This document shows positions 23,251-34,977 of a stretch of 64,000 bases of DNA, in pieces (positions within the stretch are counted from its first letter, which is position 1; each line of letters starts with the position of its first letter). Under the pieces are notes generated by a model. That model saw only the letters and a program-made list of their open reading frames with translations, searched no databases and had not been told where the DNA came from. Position numbers and translations under genes: made by a program. This DNA is from Neurospora tetrasperma FGSC 2508 (Eukaryota; Ascomycota; Sordariomycetes; Sordariales; Sordariaceae), in assembly GCF_000213175.1 (NCBI RefSeq), contig NW_009799101.1, forward strand, positions 1,529,470 through 1,593,469. Direction: 5' to 3'.

Positions 23251-25090
23251 CTAGATAGAAAGCTGAGCAGTCTCCGCCTTGGACAAAGTCTCCTGATACC
23301 TGCTCAACTTCTCAGCAACCTGACCATTGCAGTAATCCTCCACAATCCTGGGGCAGTTGCCAATGAACAAGGCAGGGTCAACAAGCCCGTCAATCTCGCC
23401 CCAAACAGGCTTGAAGAACTCGGACTTCTTGATGCGCTCCAGCAAGTCATTCTTGCCACCCTCCTGCTTGACCACGGCGCTAGCCTGGTGGGACAAGACG
23501 CGGATCTCCTCGTGGGCGTCCTGGCGGGAGACGCCGTGCTGGGCGAGCTTCATGAGGATGGACTCGGTGGCCATGAAGGGCAGCTCCTGGTCAATGTGGG
23601 CGCGGACGACGGAGGGGTAGACGACCAGGCCGTTGGTGACGTTGTCGAGCGCGAGCAGGATCGAGTCGGCCAGCAAGAACATCTCGGGGATGTCCATGCG
23701 GCGAATGGCCGAGTCGTCGAGCGTGCGCTCAAACCACTGCGCCTTGAAGGTGTTGCTGAAGTTGACAGGCAGGTTGGCCAGCTTGCGGGAGAGGGCGGCA
23801 ATGCGCTCGGAGCGCATGGGGTTGCGCTTGTACGCCATGGCCGAGCTGCCAATCTGCGACTTCTCAAAGGGTTCCTCCATCTCCTTGAGGTTGGCCAGGT
23901 GGCGGATGTCCGAGGCGATGCGCTCGGCGGTGGCGCCGATGGCGCACACGGCGTTGGCGACGCGGAGGTCGACCTTGCGGGTGTAGGTCTGCGTGGAGAT
24001 GGGGTAGGTGGAGGGGAAGCCGGCCTTCTTGCAGAGGATCTTGTTGAGCTCGACAATCTTGTCGGCGTTACCCTCAAAGAGCTCGAGGAAGGTGGCCTGC
24101 GAGCCGGTGGTGCCCTGGGCGCCGCGGAACTGGAGACGCTCGCGGACGGTCTCGATATCCTCGAGGTCCATAACGAGCTCCTGGATCCACTGGCAGGCGC
24201 GCTTGCCGATGGTGATGAGCTGGGCGGGCTGGTAGTGGGTGAAGCCAAGGGTGGGGGTGTCCTTGTACTTAAGGGCGAACTCCTTGAGGTTCTGGATGAC
24301 CTTGGCCAGCTTAGGGAGGATGAGGTCAAGAGCCTTCTGGATGAAGATCAAGTCGGCGTTATCGGTGACTGTTTCAACTAGTCAGCATGGATCGTCCCAA
24401 AAGGAACTAGTAATATGCGTACCGTAGCAGCTGGTGGCCTGCGTGATGGGAGGTCATGGTCAGCTCAGAAGTCTTCCCTGATTCAGGGAGAAATGTTATT
24501 CACTTACACCCAAGTGAATGTGGCCGGCAGCAGCGGGAGCATCCTCGCCATAGGCGTGGACGTGAGCCATGACATCGTGCTGTGTTGGTGAATTAGCAGA
24601 GATCTTTCGTCGTTTGCCTGTAGGGTAATTTTTTCTTTCTTCTACTTACACGGAACTTGTTCTCGTACTCACGGGCGACGTCGAAGGCCTTGTCGCTCAC
24701 AGTAACGTGCTCGCGCATCTGTTGAATGGCCTCATCGGGAATGTTGAGACCCAACTCCTTCTCGGCCTCGGCCAGCCAGACCCAGAGTTGACGCCAGGTG
24801 GAGGCACGGGTGCGAGCCGAGAAGATGGACATCATCTCCTGGGACGCATACCTCGTGGCGAGGGGGGTCTTTGAGTGGCATAGTGAGTTAGCTTGGTGTC
24901 ACCTGGGTTGAATAAAACTGGCATAGGCCTAGGCGAGTAGAATGTTCAGGATCTCATGGGTAAGGGCTAGATCAGACGTCGTGGTTGGGTCGAGTAGGGA
25001 CAAGGCCAAAGTGAGGGTATCGCGGGGTCGAAATCAACGCATGAAAGTCTTTTTCGGTTTTTTTACCTGGTACTTGTCGTAGCTGGACAT
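23251..25090 (-). CDS. ade-4: Adenylosuccinate lyase
   Basis: Predicted 482 residues, the same length as yeast Ade13. It catalyses two fumarate-releasing steps of purine synthesis: SAICAR to AICAR, and adenylosuccinate to AMP. Cytosolic homotetramer of the fumarase/aspartase superfamily. Five exons: 25090-25067, 24868-24650, 24579-24508, 24438-24423 and 24368-23251; all junctions close in frame. Exon 4 is only 16 nt and encodes ATSCY, part of the conserved HLGATSCYVTDN segment. The superfamily signature [10 protein letters not shown] lies near residues 283-292, and HAYGEDAP and THYQPAQ are also present. The start [17 protein letters not shown] aligns with fungal homologues. A probable 5' UTR intron precedes the start. 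The Neurospora locus for this enzyme is ade-4; the symbol rests on function. Confidence 0.95.
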
Positions 25091-25096
25091 TTTGGC

Positions 25097-25152
25097 CTGT
25101 TATGAGTGTAAGCACTGGTCCTTTTTTCTATATTTTGCAAAGCAATGCTTAC
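25097..25152 (-). other. Probable 5' UTR intron of adenylosuccinate lyase gene
   Basis: On the minus strand, GTAAGC at 25152-25147 and CATAACAG ending at 25097 frame a 56-nt segment with a CTTAC branch-like site, six nt before the start codon. It matches the local intron consensus but lies outside the coding frame, so only the splice signals support it. Confidence 0.6.
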
Positions 25153-28100
25153 CGGGCTCTCTCTTCTTGTCGAGATATCCTGAAATGAGGAAGATGGAGG
25201 GGTAATTCAATGTTTCGAAGTGGGAGGAGTCGATGATCTGATGTCACTTATAAAAATTTCATTCACCAATCACTGCAGCTCAATCGGGGACCCTTTTGGT
25301 CGCCCTGCAGCGCCCCCCAGGACAGCCCCATAACGTCCACCCTGCAGCAGAGGAGTCATTGCCCGTAGCCGCTCCCTCTCCCCCGGGGTCGTAGGCCATT
25401 GGCCCCGCAAAATTCCGTGCTGTATGCCGAACATCGGCCCCGGACAGCGTCCGTCCCGGTCCACGAAAATATCAGACACGGTACGAGGGGACAGCCGATC
25501 ATCCCAGGTACAAACCATTCTCAACCCCTCTGACCTGCAAGCGGGGGGAGCGGCTCAAGACCAACCTCTACTGTACTATCCTTTCCTATAAACATGTCAA
25601 TGTGTCCCTAAACCGCTCTTCCGTGAGTGTTGCCCTCACTCACTGTCCCGTCCGCCAAATCCATTCCCTTCCGAGTTTGTCTCGACAGACTGCATGCCCT
25701 CCGGTTCGCGCAATGCTCACTCTCTTACCTCTTTCCATTGGGTCCGTTAATGCTGAGAAGGCAACGGATCGTCCAAGATGACGACCTTTGACCCCATTGC
25801 CACCATCATCCCCATCTGGGTTCCCCTTTTTGTCCGAAAAACCGCCACAGTGACCGCGGTAGACTCGTATGTCTGGTTACCATATTCTATTCGCAAAGTA
25901 GCAAAGCAGTTCATTCTATCCGATCAAACTCACGAACAGGCATGAGAGTGTGCTTCGTATGCAGCAATAGGACCAGCTCAAGGCTCACGAGTTTGACGTT
26001 AGCGCTCATATACCCACGCCGGCAGGTCAGCAGTCTGAAAAAGGGAGAGACTTTGGGAATCGATACATGCGTTGGGCTTGAGATGAGCCACATCCCGACT
26101 ACAGGCCAGCGATGTCAACAATAACACGGCCATGGAGGGTTCTTCGAGGGAAAGAAGAGATGATACAACATATGGGTAGAGTCGCGTACCTGATGCATGG
26201 CACGTTACCACCACAGAAAGGGGTGATGGTGTTATGCTATATCACTTGGGCTGTGGAAGTTTCCGCATCGAGCGACCACCTCAGCTACTACAACAGCCAT
26301 CTATGGTCTGATGGAGAGCGATTGGGCTATTTTCAGTCAAGCGACAGTCACACAGCCAGATTTTGGGTCCTGGATGACGACCACACCTGGCTTCCCTGGT
26401 TTTCTGGCGGACAGTCCCATGGTCGACGGAGGTTTTGCCATGCAATTAATGTATGCATCGTGGATGGTTGCAGAGACGAGGTTGAGGCGCTCAAGGTGCC
26501 CCTGTGCATGAGACATCGATGTATTTTTCGTCATCTCGAAATGCGCCTCACACAGCATCCTGGTTGGGGAAGAAATTGAATCTGAGAAAGGAAGGAACCT
26601 AAGAAGGTGAAAGCTTCCCTTTCCAGCCCGACACACCAGCCTACCTACCCAATCTGGCATCTCGGAGGTTAAAGTAGCTCTTGCCGACACTGGTAGAGGC
26701 AGCGCAGGCATCAGCTTCGTGATCCAGAGATGGCTATCGGGGAAAACGGCAAGCGCGGAGAAATTTGCTCGTCACTTCCTTCAATACCTCAAGGCCTTTC
26801 CCTACTTTCACACTCACACAAACCCTTGCTCAACTCGACATAAACTGAATTTGCTACAAGACCGCCGAGTGAACAGTGTCGAGATCTTCTCTTCCTGGCC
26901 CCAAACTGAGGACGCGGAACGTATGAGGCAGCCAGGAACCAAATTGTGGTAACGTTCAGCGGATGCTTCAATCACCTTCATGTACAGTCCCTTCGTTGCA
27001 AAGAAACGACAGGTTTCCATAAAGCTGACGTTTTCCTCGTCTTGTTGTTGCAATCACGTTTGCTAACCGACTTTTCGCAGAGCATGGTTGTCGGTTCCTC
27101 TGCCGCTGCTCCATCAATACACCAATTCAGCCGAAATTCAGATATTGACAACGCTCCGGTATCCCAGCGCGACATCCTTTTTCCATTCGGCCTATTTGTT
27201 TATTTTGCCGCACCATCACCTCTTTTGGGGGTTTATTTCCAGTTTGCCCCTAGCAATGAAGTCCCCCTGGCACTCGAAGACCCCAGATCTACCGGCAAGC
27301 GACTGGAATATCAGCCGGCCATGAGGCTGATCCCCCGCAAATTCCATCTTGCAAGAGAACAAACATTCGTACAGCTTTCTCATGTGAGTCAAGGGAACAT
27401 CGATACATCTCCGGATTAAAGGTCTACTTGACCATCTTCAAGTGAGTGCCATGGTCCTACTCGAGGATCATCTTTGCTATAACCACCGAATACCCACAGA
27501 TACCCCCAGATTGCCTCGGCCGATCTCTCGAAATGCTTACGCCGTGGCGCCGTGTATCATTCCGTAAGGACAATTCTTTGTACCTCCTCCTCAATTCCGA
27601 CGTTGTGGCGGCGGTTGTGACGTCCGACTTGGTATCACCATGCTTGCCTATCTCTGCAATGGAACCTCGACATCCGTGAGCTTCTTGGTACCTTCTCTCC
27701 TCAACAAGTACAAACAGACTAGGTGGCGCACCCGCGGAAACAGGAGCTTGTCACACAAATGACATGTTCACCGAAAGGGACAGCAGCTCGACAGCTCGTC
27801 TTTCCAGAATGGCGGATATTCTTAACCTCGTCGGCTACCGGCAGGAACTCTTCGCGGGACAGGGCCGGGGTCCCAGTCTTCCTCGTTCCGAGGCTGCATT
27901 TTGTACGAGTCGGGTTCCAACTACACATCATCTTCAAGCACTGTGACCCCATGTTACGAGCACCCAATATGCCTACCGCTGCTGAAGCGAGAGAAACGAA
28001 GCAAGACAAGATCCCGCAACTGCAAAGGCATGGCTAACGGTGGGAGGGACGATAATTTGTACATCGCAACCTTGTGGTTGTATACTCTATTAATGTCACG

Positions 28101-28412
28101 TCTCCCAGAGAGATGGCATCGTTGGTTTTCATTTATGTTGTTTCCCACCCTTCCATGCAATCTGAAAGTTGACTCGATCTGCAACATTACCGCGTGTACT
28201 CGCGAAATATTTTGTCTTTCCACTCGTTAAATCAAGGCCGGCCAGTAGTCCTTGTTCCCATACTTTACGAGGCCTGGTTCTTCTTTTTCATCACCATTTT
28301 GCACATTCTGTGGCTCGTCTATTTACTTTCACTTTTGGTCTTTATCGTACTGGCACATAGCCACTCGATGCCATACCCGCTGATGGTTATCGTCCTCTGA
28401 CCGGTTACAACA
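25153..28412. other. 3.3-kb intergenic region, no gene recognised
   Basis: Contains the divergent promoters of adenylosuccinate lyase (-) and the deacetylase (+). Frames near 26112-26579 and 26946-27419 reach 155 codons but have no domain, overlap antisense frames of equal length and have non-coding composition. A pyrimidine-rich T/C block at 28250-28350 probably belongs to the deacetylase leader. Confidence 0.5.
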
Positions 28413-30624
28413 ATGAAGCTGTCGTCCGCTCTCTTAGCCACTTCGCTTGGCTTGACGTTTGCCCATGACACCAGCGGTGGCCAGCATGTGCCAAAGATTC
28501 TGGGAGGCAGGAACTTTTTGTCCGAGCTAAAGTCTCTTCGTTCGGGACCTATGCACGCAGCTACCCCTTTGAGTGAGAGAGCGTCAACACTCAAGCAAAA
28601 AACTGGCCCGCGCAAGCGGGATGCGGACGATCAACAGTGCGGGCCCGGACTTGGGAGTTGTGCAGCTGGAAAGTGCTGCTCCTTTGAAGGGTTCGACTAA
28701 CTCTCCTTGCTTCAAGCCGATGGGTATGAGTACTGACATCCCCCTGATAGATGGTGTGGAGTGGGTGAGGACTATTGCACTGCTCCCGATTGCCAAATAA
28801 ACTATGGCCCAGGATGCGACGGGGTATGAATTGATCCCGCACAATATAAGCGCAAAGATTTCACTAACAGCCGGCATAGAACCAAAAGCCTTCCGGACCG
28901 GACACGTCAGGAGTTGCGAGGCCAAAAGTGGGCAAAGTCCTCTATGGTGGAGGGGGAATCTACGACTGTGTTATCGACGGAGGAATTGCGTTGACATTCG
29001 ATGATGGGCCATACCTCTACACTAACGATCTACTCGACAAGTTGAAGGTTGGAACCCCCTCACTTGATCACGGAGGACAACGGCTGACGTTGGATACAGA
29101 GCTATGGAGCCAAGGCCACCTTTTTCATTACGGGTAACAATATCGGTAAAGGAATGATCAATGACCCAAGTACTCCCTATCCGGCGATTATCAGGGTAAT
29201 AACTTATCCTCAAAGACTCTGTGGCCCACTCTTTACTGACTTCCTTGATAGAGAATGTATGCAGAGGGCCACCAGATTGCCAGCCATACTTGGTCTCACG
29301 AGAATGCCAGTCAGTTGACTAACACTCAAATGACGAACCAGATGGTGTGGAACGAGATTGCATTTAACTCCATCCTTGGTTTCTTTCCAACGTATATGAG
29401 GTACGTTCGAACGTATTCTCGACTATACTCTCACTTCTGACTCTCGACTACGTCTAGGCCCCCTTATTCGATCTGCGGGAAGAACTGCCAAAACGTCTTG
29501 TCAACACTCGGCTACCATGTCATTTACTTCGATCTTGACACTGAGGGCTATCTGCACGACGACGCGAGACAGATCCAAACTAGCAAGAACATCTGGGATA
29601 AGGCAATTAAGAATTCCAATCCGGCTTACGACAGCTTCCTTCAGATCGAACACGACATTCATGTACAGACGGTTTACAACTTGACTGACTACATCTTAAC
29701 TTCACTTTTTTCCAAGGGATACAAGGCAGTAACAGTAGGAGAGTGTCTGGGCGACCCGGAAGAAAACTGGTACCGTACTGGACCAGTCGTTCCGTCGCTT
29801 AGCTCTACCTCGTCGTCGGTAAGAACTACTACATCAACCACCAGCATCAAGTCCTCGAGCACTTCCACCAGCATTCGTACCACAACGAGATCCACAGTCC
29901 TTGCAACTAGCACAAGCACAAGCACAAGCATTAGAACACGATCCACTGGCGTCCTTGTTCCACCAACTACGAGCACTTCCACTACTAGCACAAGCATTCG
30001 CACGAGATCTACCGTTCTAGTCATTCCAACCACGAGCACAATCACATCTAGCACTCGTTCTACAATAAGTAAGGCATTTCCCCCTACCTACCGGCCTCTT
30101 CCAGCCCTTCCCATCATCCATCTCTTGATACCGTGAGCTCTCGCTCGCCAAACCCAATTTTTTTTTTTGTTTCGAGGGGGAGGGGCCAGGTTTAGCAACT
30201 GTGGTATTACCCTTCCCTTCTTTCCCTTCTACCGTCCGTCTCTCATCAACCATCATATTGATGATCTCCTCCCAGCAAATTCAGCAAGAAGGACACACTT
30301 ATAGCTAGGTGTATGGAAACTGCTGAGCTGACCAACTTGACTTCTTTTTCTGTTACATCAGTAACAAAACCAACAACAATAGCAACCACATCTGCGAACC
30401 CACCAACGGGCGGCGGCGGCTTAACCATCAGCATCAACGGCGAGTGTGGCCCCGAGTTTGGCCAGACGTGCTTAGGAAGCAGGTTTGGGGAGTGCTGCGG
30501 GTCGGCAGGGAGATGTGGCTCCGGGTTGTTGTACTGCTGGGCACAAGTTGGGTGCCAGGTTAGATATGGGAATTGTTTGATGGGTTCCGTTGAGGGGACG
30601 GGAGAAAAGGCTGAAGAGAGGTAA
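28413..30624 (+). CDS. Secreted polysaccharide (chitin) deacetylase with two chitin-binding modules
   Basis: Predicted 545 residues in seven exons: 28413-28690, 28751-28823, 28880-29047, 29100-29195, 29252-29400, 29458-30068 and 30362-30624. Signal peptide MKLSSALLATSLGLTFA. An N-terminal hevein-like CBM18 (CGPGLGSC..KCCSFEG/WCGVGEDYC) crosses intron 1. The NodB deacetylase domain (CE4) shows TFDDGP (D158/D159), SHTWSH (H217, H221), RPPY (R255) and IEHDIH: all five motif regions look intact, so an active metal-dependent deacetylase is expected. A long Ser/Thr linker follows, then a second CBM18 (CGPEFGQTC..ECCGSAGRCG). The likely substrate is wall chitin or chitooligosaccharide. Introns 1 and 3 use weak donors GTTCGA and GTTGGA; the last intron is long (293 nt). 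The conserved frame across all junctions supports the model. Confidence 0.85.
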
Positions 30625-31375
30625 TGGAGTGGTGGATGTTGGGTTGTCATTTAGGTGTCTTGAGGATGCAAATTAGGTTCCTTCACTTCCTCTTTAGTTT
30701 CAATGCCCAAGTATTTCGGTTATTGTTTGAACGAATAGGTGTCTCGGGTGAATAGCCGTCTTTTCTGACTTTTGGCATCAAGGAAAGAGAGATCTGAAAC
30801 ATCTTTCCTGCGGAAAGACAGAGACGCCATTACCATGGGAGAACTTTTCACCTGGCAAACGGACATGTTTTCACGGTAAGACAATTCATACGTTTCATAC
30901 ACGTCAGGATTCACAAGTGTCATCACCTTTCACCCAAAAAGAATATCAGGAACGAAGAAGAATTGTGTAGCGGCGTTTGACCCATTCGGGTTCTTAGGGA
31001 CACCATCTTTTGTGGTGTCCCAGCCAGAAAAATCTTTTGATTTTGTTATTCAAGATGGTGTACGCCAGAGGCATAACAGAACGAATTGTAAATGACCAAG
31101 GTATTGGTATAGTGGTAGAGAGGACATAAAGGCAAGTTGGTATCGCCTGAATAGATCCCAATAAAAATAAAATAGGACAAATTTGACATCGTTGCTCCAC
31201 TCCTCCACCGTGCCGCGCGCGCTCGCTCCAAGGAACGTGAGGTGCTTTTCTTTCCTTTTAGGGTAGGAAAAAGAAAAGAAAAGGGCCCGTTGAGCTCCCC
31301 TTGTTTGTTTCACCTCGTCACACTGGAGCAACGATGCTTTGCTTATAGCTTCTTCCTCAAAAAGGAAAAGAAAAC
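30625..31375. other. Intergenic between convergent deacetylase and ALAS genes
   Basis: 3' ends of two convergent genes; no supported gene or obvious repeat. Confidence 0.55.
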
Positions 31376-33330
31376 TTAAGCGGAAGCAGCAGCGGCCTTG
31401 GCAGCGTCAGCAACCTCCTCAGCAGCGTTGAGCGCCTCACGCTCCTGCTCGAGCGCAACGCTCTCAAGAAGCTGGTTGATGACACCCTTCTTCTCGTCGG
31501 AGGCCTGGGCGCGGAGCTCAGCGACGGCATCGGCGATGCCAAGCTGCTCGTCGGTCCAGAGGGGAGCCACGGGCTCGGCTTCGGCCTCGCCGACGCCGAT
31601 GAAGCCGCCCTCGGCGGCCCAGTCGCTGGTGCGCTTGATGCCGAGCTCGGTCCAAATGGAGTCGAGAGCGGCGACGAGGTGGTCACGGAACTGCTTGGTG
31701 TGGCCCGGGGTAGGGGTGATGCGCAGACGCTCCTGACCGACGGGAACGGTGGGGTAGTTGATGCTCTGGACGTAGATCTGGTGGTCGTTGAGGAGCTTGT
31801 CCGAGGCCTTCTTGGCCAGCTCGGCGTTGCCGACGAGGATGGGGATGATGTGGCTGGGGTTGGGGATGACGGGGATATCACGGTCCGCGAGAGCCTCCTT
31901 GACGGCGCGAGTGTGCAGCTGCTGGAGGCGGCGGTCACCGTCGTAGCTCATCTGGTATTCGATGGCGGCGCGGGCACCGGCCATGACGGCGGGCGGGAGG
32001 GTGGTGGTGAAGATGAAGCCGGGGGCGAGCGAGCGGATGGTGTCAACCAGCTTGGCGCTGCCGGCAATGTAGCCACCAACGCAGCCATAGGCCTTGCCGA
32101 GGGTGCCCGAGTAGATGTCGATGCGGTCGGCGATGGTTCCCTTGGTCTCGCCGCGCTGGTGGGCCTCCCAGTCGAGGTGCTCAGCGACACCAGCACCGTG
32201 TGGGCCGTACATGCCGACGGCGTGGACTTCATCGTTAAAGGTGATGGCACCGTACTTCTCCGCCAGGTCGCAGAACTTCTCAATGGGACCGATGGATCCG
32301 CACATGCTGTACACTGACTCGAAGGCGATGATCTTGGGAACATGTAGCGGCAGGGCAGCCAGCTTCTTCTCTAGATCCTCGACATCGTTGTGCTTGAAAA
32401 TAATCTTCTTCGCGCCAGAGTGACGGATACCCTGGATCATGGAGGCGTGGTTAAGACTGTCGGAGAGAATCACACAGTCGGGGAGTTTGCTACCGAGGGT
32501 AGCCAGCGTCGCGTCGTTGGCGACGTAGCACGAGCTGAAAACAAGCGCAGCATCCGTGGCATGGAGCTTAGCCAGACTATTTTCGAGTTCGACAGCATGT
32601 TTGTTGTGACCCGAGATGTTTCTTGTACCACCAGCACCGGCGCCGTACTCATCGAGGGTGGTGTGCATGGCCTCAAGGACGTGCTTGTTGCGGCCCATGC
32701 CGAGGTAGTCGTTGGCGCACCAAACTGCGACCTTCTCCTCCTTGGTGGCCATGTGGGCACGGGGGAAGTCCTTGGCCAGGCGGTTGATGTTGTTGAAGTA
32801 GCGGTACGACTTGTCCTTGTGCTTCTTCTCCAGCTCGTTCTCGTAGAACTTCTCATAGTTAAACTTGGTGCCAAAGTTGCCCGAAACAGTGCAGGCAGCC
32901 GGCGACGGGTTCGCGGCGGTAGCGGTCGTAGGCTTCACGGGAGGATGGGGAGGAAGACCGGCTGCGAAGAAAAGAGCAAAGTCAACATACTGTAGCACGG
33001 CGAAACACAGGAACTGCGCGACTCACCCTTCTGGCCAGTGAAGACACCCTCGACAGCCTGCGCCTCACGGGGACGGCCGGTGTGCAACTTGGCCTTGTGA
33101 ACGAAGGAAGCAGGAGCAGCGCTGGCGCGGCCTCCAGTGCGAGCAGACTGAACAGCCATGGCCTTGCCCATGACGGGGCAGCGGTGGGCGAGGACCTGCA
33201 GCTTGGAAATGGCGCCGCCGCAAGGAGAAGCGGCAGGGCGCGCGGCGGTAGTCATGGCGCGGAGGCTGGAAGCCGTGGCCTTCTTCATGAAGGGGCACAC
33301 GGCCTTGGACTGGCGAAGAACGGAGTCCAT
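31376..33330 (-). CDS. hem1: 5-aminolevulinate synthase, mitochondrial
   Basis: Predicted 629 residues in two exons, 33330-33027 and 32961-31376 (65-nt intron, GTGAGT donor). It condenses glycine and succinyl-CoA to 5-aminolevulinate in the mitochondrial matrix, the first step of haem synthesis, with pyridoxal phosphate. The N-terminus is a basic, Ser/Ala-rich targeting region with two Cys-Pro haem-regulatory motifs (VCPFM at C12, RCPVM at C51), known in the family to mediate haem feedback on import. The catalytic core begins near [11 protein letters not shown] and shows DEVHAVG and SGTLGKAYG with the PLP lysine at K391. A Glu/Ala-rich tail of about 80 residues follows the core. Strong C/G third-position bias suggests high expression; the opposite strand carries long shadow frames for that reason. 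Confidence 0.96.
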
Positions 33331-34977
33331 GATGGGTGTGGTGTTTGGCGATGGCAACTGGTGTCGTCGTCTAGGAAGATCCGCAAAGCCGTTTGAGAAT
33401 CAACTTTCGGGGATGTGCGTGGAGTGGAAAGGTTGGGGGAAAAAAAAAAGGGAAGAGAAGGAGGAAGGAGATGTTCTTCGGGAAAAAAGCTGAGGCAAAA
33501 AGATAGGTGGGCACAGCAGTCGACAACTTTCCATGGCTCGGCGAGCCTTTCGTCGTGGACCAGTACTGGAATTGACCAACCAGTCAGCTCCCAGGTGGCA
33601 CTGTAAGCGGGGGTCTTGTTCGACGGTCCCTGCGGACGCATGTGGATCTGTCCGGCTCTTCTGGATGCCCTGGATGGATATCTGGCCGGACCGGATCAGC
33701 GAGTCCCGGATCGTTCGAGGTTTGTGCACTATGTACACTAGACTACATATTTTCATCTTGCTCTTTTTCGATCTTCATGACCCCAACCCAGAACTTGTCC
33801 TTTTTGGGTTCTGTTCTTCTTCTTCTTCTTCTTCTTCTTCTTCTGTGACTTTCAATGTGATTACTTACACATACCACCGCTTATTTTATAACCCGAACCC
33901 AGTGGCGTACTTGTTCTTCGAGTCCTCTTATTCTTTTGTAACATGCCATCCAACGTATGATTACGTACATAAGTAGGTACCAGCGCCTAAAAGTAGAACG
34001 ACGTGTGTATGTACCGTTGCGGCTTTCCCTCTGCCTCCGGGAGTCGGGACTCGGAATCGTCTCGGCAATCGGATGCCACGGACTACGTTTTGGGTTTCAA
34101 ATGCGATTCTTCACTAATAGCCTCATTCTGATTGGTTGGAACGTTTCTGCAGCGATGACCGGCCGGGCCCAGCTAGCCCAAAGGTGCTCCACGCGGAAGC
34201 GGGGTCCAGAATGACTCCGTAGTGTACAGTGCCGTACAGTAATGTACTTCGTACCTCTATACGTACCTTTGGCACCTCAACCGCCGTCCTGTGCGTCTCA
34301 TTCAGTCGGTCAGTCATTGCCAACCACCTGTCTTCTTTTATGTACATCAAAGCTACCATTGCGATGCGGTTTGCACGTAATGAATTGATTTGATGTACTT
34401 TTGATCATCCATATCGTTCCGAATAAGCATGTGCCGTATGGGGTAATTGCCTTCAAGTCACTTTGTTCAACATTATTATCCGGGGACTGGCTTTGTGAAC
34501 CATGTCTGGTTTCGGGATCGGCATACCATCTGTACGCAATATATACTAAAAGTAAGCCATGCATCTCCGTCTAGGTGTAGTCACTGAGGGTATCTCCTTC
34601 CTAAAAGCGCCATGTTGCCCTGTCCTCATGCCAACTGAATCATCGCCAAGTGAAATCAAAATCTACAAAATGCTCGCTCGTTTAGATGCCTCATGCACTT
34701 TATATAGAATGTTGGTAATCATAATCATACCATCCTCCTCATAACGCAATACCTGTCCAAGCATGAATCGTACCGACAGAGTCCTCAATCTGCTGATGTT
34801 TGCCTCCATCGTCCTTCTTCCAACCGCTGATAATATCCTTGCTGGTTGTTACCGGAACGCCAAAGCAATGACTGGAGGGGAATGGAAAAAAAAGACAGGG
34901 TATCTCAAGAGGGCGACAGAGAGCAGAACGGAAAATAGAGGGGTTATCGACTTTAGGAAAATGGGTAAACGATACTT
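33331..34977. other. Intergenic region between ALAS and the SNF2 gene
   Basis: ALAS promoter and SNF2 3' end. Holds a (TTC)10 tract at 33814-33843, a GTAGGTACC motif at 33973-33981 and a cluster of five GTAC tetramers at about 34224-34268. No supported gene. Confidence 0.5.
33814..33843 (+). repeat. (TTC)10 microsatellite
   Basis: Ten perfect TTC units, about 480 nt upstream of the ALAS start. Polypyrimidine on the + strand. Confidence 0.9.

Noticed and set aside
23158-24381. 407-codon + strand frame
   Set aside because: Antisense shadow of adenylosuccinate lyase exon 5, which has the full family signature.
26112-27419. Frames of about 155 codons between ade-4 and the deacetylase
   Set aside because: No conserved motif; similar-length antisense frames cover the same DNA.
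31679-32317. 212-codon + strand frame
   Set aside because: Antisense shadow of ALAS exon 2.
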